In this document: positions 16,901 through 20,888 of the stretch, piece after piece
Position numbering within the stretch: the stretch's first letter is position 1
Layout of the letters: each line of letters begins with the position of its first letter
Assembly (NCBI GenBank): GCA_964469455.1
Contig: CAYXZX010000029.1
Location: 1 to 20,888 of the forward strand
DNA length: 20,888 nucleotides
Direction: 5' to 3'
From: Fen-999 sp964469455
Lineage (GTDB): Bacteria; Pseudomonadota; Gammaproteobacteria; Burkholderiales; Rhodocyclaceae
Translations under genes and position numbers: made by a program
Notes under the pieces: model-generated
What the model was told of the DNA's origin: nothing
What the model saw: only the letters and a program-made list of their open reading frames with translations
Database searches by the model: none

Positions 16901-17124
16901 TGCAACGTGCTGTCGAGGCGCCGTTCGATGGCCACTTGCGAGGAATGGCTCAGGCTTGCGACATAGAGCTGGGCCAGGTACAGGGCGTGCCCCAGCGGCA
17001 GCAAGACCAGGGCCATGGCCGTCATAATTATCCAGTGAATGATCTTGAATGACGGAATCCTCATAGCCTCAAGTGCGTCAGCGAACGCGGGGATGTCATC
17101 GAACTCCCAACTATTAGAGTCCAT
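13909..17124 (-). CDS. Hybrid sensor histidine kinase (dCache-like sensor, two PAS, HisKA, HATPase, receiver)
   Basis: This 1071-residue protein has a membrane segment at about 28-50, a periplasmic dCache-like sensor at about 60-300 and a second membrane segment at about 308-326. Then come a coiled coil (360-415) and PAS domains at about 415-525 and 560-680. The kinase core has His699 in SHELRTPMNG, Asn817 in NLAGNAVKFT, DTGIGI (849-854) and GGTGLGLAI (878-886). A C-terminal receiver has Asp953, phospho-acceptor Asp996 (LMDMQMP) and Lys1051. It should autophosphorylate on an external signal and pass phosphate to Asp996. Any Hpt partner or output regulator lies outside the window. The first PAS holds Cys458, Cys469 and Cys472. 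The start is uncertain: Met21 (17064) is an alternative. Confidence 0.93.
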   Translation of the reverse strand: MDSNSWEFDDIPAFADALEAMRIPSFKIIHWIIMTAMALVLLPLGHALYLAQLYVASLSHSSQVAIERRLDSTLQAVSERVERVRALLESLALSDHAQQGNWRGLYELSRRIVQNQHLLRSIALVDADGYIVFSSIVPFGSEHPLAGHPEEARQVMRTGQPVLSGPFVSQLKGAADPQPPWLVAIGIPVVRDGKVTAVLRGVVPCGGLRDLLTDLKFPEGWLATITDRDGMLIARTLSHEETVGKQVNPPMAEAIRGHRRDAFEIKSREGTAYLAKVGFLPGGDWSVQIGIERSTFEAPMVAELTRIATFYGLIIVAVIWLAWFVARHLKRGLDVVASNANAISQRRSVELNGIGIHELDQLQADLARIGRNQQQLLQAGHDKSLQLQALNASLEERVAVRTQDLVATNARIRAERERFLGILDTVPVIVDIVRPDHRIEWVNQAYRNTFGDNVEHICYASQFDRDAPCVECEAFTPLTTGQPHRWEWTLPTGQIFEIYNFPFLAEDGSPAILEMDIDVTEQRRARAELLALNETLEAKVAERTEELSVARDRLEGLNRQFNLAMDAAAEGIWDWNLKTDAMYFSPGYAQMLGYAIGDLKQDVSTWTGLLHPDELATVTQEAAARLQDPGHYALEFRMRRRDGGYRWVLSRGKVVERDAEGHPLRAIGTHVDITELKEARFKAESANRAKSAFLANMSHELRTPMNGSLGMIRLAKRHMTDPKGLEQLDKAEAAAEYLLAILNDVLDISKVEAERMVLEDEPLQLGNVLANLHSILGHKAAAKGLALDVDLPDALARMPLQGDPMRLGQVLVNLAGNAVKFTAQGRVVIRVRLDGETNETARVRFEVVDTGIGIDAPVLGRLFRDFEQADNSMTRKYGGTGLGLAISKRLVELMGGRIDVESSPGAGSRFRFAVSLKKGTSSAVTPVTGCADSDAEMRLRTSHAGARILVVEDEPINQEVARCLLQDIGLVADIAGDGEQALALASAKHYALILMDMQMPVMNGIDATRAIRGLGAASPNAATPILAMTANAYDEDRRSCLDAGMNDHIAKPVNPARLYETLLKWLENRGP

Positions 17125-17159
17125 AGACCCCCAAAAAGATATGGCATGTATATGGTTAA

Positions 17160-17169
17160 CCCCCCCCCC
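17160..17169. repeat. Ten-base C homopolymer (G10 on the coding strand of the hybrid kinase)
   Basis: The run lies in the 93-base gap between the PAS-LuxR gene and the hybrid-kinase gene, 35 bases before the kinase ATG. Between run and start lie the AT-rich CATATA/CATATC stretch, a likely -10 region, and a TTTTTGGGGG block. Slippage would change promoter spacing or leader length. Confidence 0.6.
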
Positions 17170-17217
17170 ATTTGAGGTGTTTCGTGGGGAATATTGCCAA
17201 GAAGGCCGGGAGATGGC

Positions 17218-18681
17218 TCAGTCGCTGACCAGTTTGTGCCGCACCGCGAAGCGGGTCACTTCCGCCGCGCTGTGCAGGCCGAGCTTCTTCATCAGTTCCC
17301 GCCGGTGACCGATGGCGGTAGCCGTGGAGATATTGAGCGAGCGGGCAATCTGCGCCGACGTCATGCCCTTGGCGATCATCGTGACGGTCTGACGCTGTCG
17401 TCTCGTCAATCCTTCCGCCGGATCGGGTTCCGGGAGCGCGCCAGACGGTCCGCGCGCGGCGTCGAGAATCAGGGTCTCGACCCGTTTGAGCAACTCCATG
17501 CCCTCGTCATTCAGGCGCTTGCGCAGGGTGATATCCATGAGCGTCCCGACCATGCGCAACGGTGTGCCGCTCGCATCCCGCCGGGTAATCCTGCCCCGCT
17601 GCTCCACCACGACCCAATGGCCCGCCTTGTGACGCAAGCGATGCTCGCTGTGGAAATGGGGTGCATCGCCCTGCAGATGGGCCGCCATGGCGCGGTCGAA
17701 CTGGAGGCGATCACGCGGGTCCAGCAATTCCGACCAGAACGCCTGCTTCCCGAGCTCGTCGGCGGACCAGCCGAGAATCTCGCTGATGCGCCCATCCGTC
17801 AGCACGGTATGTTTCACGAGATCCAGATCCCAGAAGGAAAGGCCCGATCCCGCCAAGGCCAGATCAAGCCGCTCCTTGCTTTCCCGCAGGGCTGCCTCGA
17901 CCTCCTTCAGGGAGGTGATGTCCCGACCCACTGACTGGAACTCCCTGAGTCGACCATTGGCATCGAAGAATCCGCGATTGACGAACTGCATCCAGCGCAG
18001 TTCGCCTCCCGAGACGAACACCCGGTTCTCGACGGTCACAACCGGGTTGCCCGGTGACATCTCGCGCAGTTTGGCCTCGATCATGGGCACGTCGTCCGGA
18101 TGGGCCGGATCGGACTGCCATCGGTGGCCGATCATCTCTTCCGCGGTCTTTCCGAACAGCCGGCAGAAAACGTCATTGACGAACAGGAATCGGCCATCCG
18201 GAACAACCCGGGCAATGACCTCGGTTTGGTCCTGCACGACGGTACGATAGCGCAGCTCGCTGATCTCCAGTTGCTTCAGCAGGTTGAGGTTTTCGGTTCG
18301 ATCGATGATTGCCGCAATCACGTGACCCGGCTGATCCGCCAGGCGTGAAACGTTGAATTCGTACCAGCCCGTTGTTCCGTCCTTCCGCTTCTGGGGGATT
18401 GTCACGCGATAGGTCTTGTCTTCCCCAACAGCCGAATAGGCATCCCTGCCGAACGTCTCATAACTCTCATCATCCGGAAAGAACCTGCGGGTGGGGAACC
18501 CGATCAATTCGTCCGGTTCGTAACCGAACATCCGATGCATGGCCGTGTTGGCCCAGACGATTCGCCGGTCCTTGACCACCACGAACGCAATGAAGTCGCT
18601 ATCGACGATCGCGGCCGATCGGCCAATTGCGTCCTTGAACATCGGCTCGCCCGAATGCTGGGGGGCTTTGGTTCTTTGCAT
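17218..18681 (-). CDS. PAS-PAS-PAS-LuxR-type transcriptional regulator
   Basis: The 487-residue soluble protein contains three PAS domains (about 20-130, 140-255 and 270-385, each closing with a DRT/DIT-like end) and a C-terminal LuxR/GerE helix-turn-helix (424-484; recognition region TSAQIARSLNISTATAIGHR). There is no receiver, kinase or membrane segment, so it is probably a one-component regulator that senses a cytoplasmic ligand or redox cue. It is transcribed in the same direction as the hybrid kinase, 93 bases upstream, and may share its pathway. No ribosome site precedes ATG at 18681; Met14 (18642), behind a weak GGGCGAG, is an alternative start. Confidence 0.9.
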   Translation of the reverse strand: MQRTKAPQHSGEPMFKDAIGRSAAIVDSDFIAFVVVKDRRIVWANTAMHRMFGYEPDELIGFPTRRFFPDDESYETFGRDAYSAVGEDKTYRVTIPQKRKDGTTGWYEFNVSRLADQPGHVIAAIIDRTENLNLLKQLEISELRYRTVVQDQTEVIARVVPDGRFLFVNDVFCRLFGKTAEEMIGHRWQSDPAHPDDVPMIEAKLREMSPGNPVVTVENRVFVSGGELRWMQFVNRGFFDANGRLREFQSVGRDITSLKEVEAALRESKERLDLALAGSGLSFWDLDLVKHTVLTDGRISEILGWSADELGKQAFWSELLDPRDRLQFDRAMAAHLQGDAPHFHSEHRLRHKAGHWVVVEQRGRITRRDASGTPLRMVGTLMDITLRKRLNDEGMELLKRVETLILDAARGPSGALPEPDPAEGLTRRQRQTVTMIAKGMTSAQIARSLNISTATAIGHRRELMKKLGLHSAAEVTRFAVRHKLVSD

Positions 18682-18780
18682 GCGTCAGCATACGCCGGAT
18701 TGGCAATCGTCAGCGACGCGGGCGAGGATCGTTACGGTTACGCGCTGGACGGTTCCGCCGGCAACAAGAGCTTGGTCGCG

Positions 18781-18813
18781 AAAAGTCAGCCCTGGCGACA
18801 CGCCGGGGTCTTG
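18781..18813 (+). repeat. Dispersed repeat, copy F (downstream of alaS)
   Basis: It reads AAAAGTCAGCC, then a GGCG-ACA-CGCC mini-hairpin, then CGGGGTC. It differs from the consensus at the first base, at two internal positions and by a short insertion in the tail. It begins 19 bases after the alaS stop when read in the alaS direction. Confidence 0.5.
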
Positions 18814-18831
18814 TGCGCACCGTCAAGCGGC

Positions 18832-20888
18832 TCAGAGCCTGGCGTCGGCCCAGCCCTTGACCGACGCCAGCGCGGCGGCAAGATTCTCGGGTTGAGTACC
18901 GCCCGCCTGCGCCATGTCCGGCCGGCCGCCGCCCTTGCCGCCGACCTGCTGCGCGACCATGTTCACCAGTTCGCCCGCCTTGATCCTGGAAGTCAGTGAT
19001 GGCGTCACGCCGGCGATCAGGCTGACCTTGCCGTCGGCGACGCTGGCCAGGACGATGGCCGCATCCTTCAGCTTGTCCTTGAGCTTGTCCATGGTGTCGC
19101 GCAAGGCGGCGACGTCGGCGCCTTCCATGGTCGCGGCGAGGACCTTGATGCCCTTGATGTCGACAGCCTGGCCGGCGAGGTCGTCGCCCTGGCCCGAGGC
19201 CAGTTTGGCCTTGAGTCGGCCCAGTTCCTTTTCCAGTGCGCGGACGTTGTCGAGGATGCCGGTGATGCGCTCCGCCAGTTCGTCCGGCTGCGTCTTCAGC
19301 AGGGCGGAAACGCCCTGCACGCGCCGCTCCTGCTCCTGCAGGTAGCGCAGCGCGTTGGCGCCGGTGATCGCCTCGACGCGCCGCACGCCGGCCGCGACGC
19401 CGGCCTCGGCGACGATCTTGAACAGGCCGATGTCGCCGGTGCGGGTCACGTGGGTGCCGCCACACAGTTCCTTCGACGAACCGATGCCGACCACGCGCAC
19501 CTCGTCGCCGTACTTCTCGCCGAACAGCATCATGGCGCCCGACTTCTGCGCCTCGGCGATCGCCATGACGCGCACATCGGTGGCGGCATTGGCGAGCAGT
19601 TCGGCATTGACGATTTCCTCGACCTCGCGGATTTCCTCGGCGCTCATCGGCTGGGTATGGACGAAGTCGAAGCGGGTCTTGTCGGGATCGACCTGCGAGC
19701 CCTTCTGCTGCACGTGCTGGCCGAGCACTTCGCGCAGCGCCTTGTGCATCAGGTGGGTGACCGAGTGGTTGCGTGCGGTGGCCGCACGGGCGGCGGTGTC
19801 GACGCGCGCCGTCACCGCATCGCCGATCCGCAGGCGGAAGGTCTTGACGATGCCGTGGTGGCCGAACACCGCCGCCTGAATCTTCTGCGTGTCCTCGACG
19901 GCGAATAGGCCCGCGCCCTTGATCTCGCCGCGATCGCCGACCTGGCCGCCGGACTCGGCGTAGAACGGCGTGTCGTCGAGGACGATGACGCCGAGGTCGC
20001 CTTCATTCAGTTCATTGGCCGGCGTGCCGTCCTTGTACAGCGCGATGATCTTCGCCGGCGTCTCGAGCTTCTCGTAACCGTGGAACGTGCTGGCCGGGCC
20101 GTCGTATTCGAGGGCGGCAGCCATCTTGAACTTGCCGGCGGCGCGCGCCTGTTCGCGCTGAGCGGCCATGGCGGCGTCGAAGGCGGCGGCATCGACGGTC
20201 ACGCCGCGCTCGCGGCAGATGTCAGCCGTCAGATCGAGCGGAAAGCCGAAAGTGTCGTGCAGCTTGAAGGCAGTCTCGCCATTGAAGACCTTCGTGCCCG
20301 TCTTCGCCATCGCCGCGAGTTCGCCTTCGAGGATGGCCATACCGTTCTCGATGGTGGCGAAGAAGCGGTCCTCTTCCTGCTTCAGCACGTCCATGACCCG
20401 CTTCTCGCTGGCGGCCAGTTCGGGATAGGCGGTGCCCATTTCGGCGACCAGGTCCGGCACCAGCTTGTGGAAGAAGGCGGCGCGGGCGCCGAGCTTGTAG
20501 CCGTGGCGGATGGCGCGGCGGATGATGCGGCGCAGGACGTAGCCGCGCCCCTCGTTGCCGGGGATGACGCCGTCGGACAACAGGAAGGAACAGGCGCGGA
20601 TGTGGTCGGCCAGCACCTTGAGCGAAGGCGAATCCATGTCGGCGCTGCTCGTCTCGCGCGCTGCCGCCTTGATCAGGTTCTGGAACAGGTCGATCTCGTA
20701 GTTGCTATGCACATGCTGCAGCACCGCGGCGACGCGCTCAAGGCCCATGCCGGTATCCACGCTGGGCTTGGGCAGCTTGTGCATCACGCCCGCCTCGTCG
20801 CGGTTGAACTGCATGAACACGTTGTTCCAGATTTCGATGTAGCGGTCGCCGTCCTCGTCGGGCGAGCCGGGCGGGCCGCCGGGAATCT
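18832..20888 (-). CDS. alaS: Alanyl-tRNA synthetase, 5' end beyond the window
   Basis: About 684 C-terminal residues are visible and the frame stays open to the right edge, so roughly the first 190 residues of a normal 870-residue enzyme are missing. Seen are the end of the aminoacylation domain (GMGLERVAAVLQ), the tRNA-recognition helices, the editing domain with HSVTHLMH and SSKELCGGTHV (zinc and mischarged-tRNA site), and the C-Ala domain ending in GGKGGGRPDMAQAGG. The enzyme charges tRNA-Ala and removes misattached Ser or Gly. The internal ATG at 20820 is not a start. The 150 bases after the stop contain a dispersed-repeat copy and lead into the PAS-LuxR gene on the same strand. Confidence 0.98.
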   Translation of the reverse strand, partial: IPGGPPGSPDEDGDRYIEIWNNVFMQFNRDEAGVMHKLPKPSVDTGMGLERVAAVLQHVHSNYEIDLFQNLIKAAARETSSADMDSPSLKVLADHIRACSFLLSDGVIPGNEGRGYVLRRIIRRAIRHGYKLGARAAFFHKLVPDLVAEMGTAYPELAASEKRVMDVLKQEEDRFFATIENGMAILEGELAAMAKTGTKVFNGETAFKLHDTFGFPLDLTADICRERGVTVDAAAFDAAMAAQREQARAAGKFKMAAALEYDGPASTFHGYEKLETPAKIIALYKDGTPANELNEGDLGVIVLDDTPFYAESGGQVGDRGEIKGAGLFAVEDTQKIQAAVFGHHGIVKTFRLRIGDAVTARVDTAARAATARNHSVTHLMHKALREVLGQHVQQKGSQVDPDKTRFDFVHTQPMSAEEIREVEEIVNAELLANAATDVRVMAIAEAQKSGAMMLFGEKYGDEVRVVGIGSSKELCGGTHVTRTGDIGLFKIVAEAGVAAGVRRVEAITGANALRYLQEQERRVQGVSALLKTQPDELAERITGILDNVRALEKELGRLKAKLASGQGDDLAGQAVDIKGIKVLAATMEGADVAALRDTMDKLKDKLKDAAIVLASVADGKVSLIAGVTPSLTSRIKAGELVNMVAQQVGGKGGGRPDMAQAGGTQPENLAAALASVKGWADARL
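18988..19021 (+). repeat. Possible degenerate dispersed repeat, copy G (inside alaS)
   Basis: The sequence resembles the consensus (GAAGTCAG head, GGCG-TCA-CGCC mini-hairpin, GCGATCAGG tail) but lacks one A in the head and has an insertion in the tail. It encodes the conserved alaS stretch LIAGVTPSLTS on the minus strand, so chance similarity is possible. Confidence 0.25.

Noticed and set aside
17387..17405. Another possible copy of the dispersed repeat around GTCTGACGC
   Set aside because: It lacks the GAAAGTCAG head and the CACGCCG tail; the match is limited to a few bases inside the LuxR helix-turn-helix.
18535..18999. Plus-strand open frame across the alaS-LuxR gap
   Set aside because: It overlaps both neighbouring genes antisense and shows no ribosome site or family similarity.

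Overview
The window looks like chromosome of a GC-rich betaproteobacterium, possibly of the Rhodocyclales/Sterolibacteriaceae type. This is inferred from protein character and gene order (nudJ-mnmA, ilvE-zinc finger-waaF, algC) and not from any marker gene. No rRNA, tRNA, CRISPR array, insertion sequence or phage gene was seen. All genes appear intact except alaS, whose 5' part runs off the right edge.

Left block (1-7103, all +): a GMC-type FAD dehydrogenase with a three-cysteine set spaced like the [3Fe-4S] ligands of FAD-dependent glucose dehydrogenases, a secreted formylglycine-type sulfatase closed by a strong terminator, a secreted eight-haem c-type cytochrome fused to HEAT-like and TPR repeats, and an AraC-family regulator. 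This resembles an accessory oxidative module: periplasmic desulfation, alcohol or sugar oxidation, electron transfer to c-haems, and a local regulator. The substrate cannot be read from the sequence.

Middle block (7175-12752): mnmA and a NudJ-like Nudix hydrolase share an 8-base overlap on the minus strand. They diverge from ilvE - CHCC zinc-finger protein - waaF - NTF2-like protein - algC on the plus strand. This combines tRNA thiolation, branched-chain amino acid synthesis and lipopolysaccharide sugar supply and transfer. The two arms share a 70-base promoter region with back-to-back -10-like elements. waaF appears to begin at ATT, because every in-frame ATG/GTG/TTG start would remove its catalytic Asp.

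Right block (12877-18681): a signalling cluster with a zinc-binding-domain (CZB) diguanylate cyclase facing a 1071-residue hybrid sensor kinase, preceded by a PAS-PAS-PAS-LuxR regulator. A run of ten C (ten G on the coding strand) sits 35 bases before the kinase start. The window ends in alaS (minus strand, partial).

The most unusual non-coding signal is a short dispersed repeat. Its head GAAAGTCAG occurs five times exactly in the window and its tail matches CACGCCGATC. Three copies lie just past the stop codons of mnmA, the cyclase and alaS, all in the same orientation relative to those genes, and others lie inside nudJ, waaF and algC.
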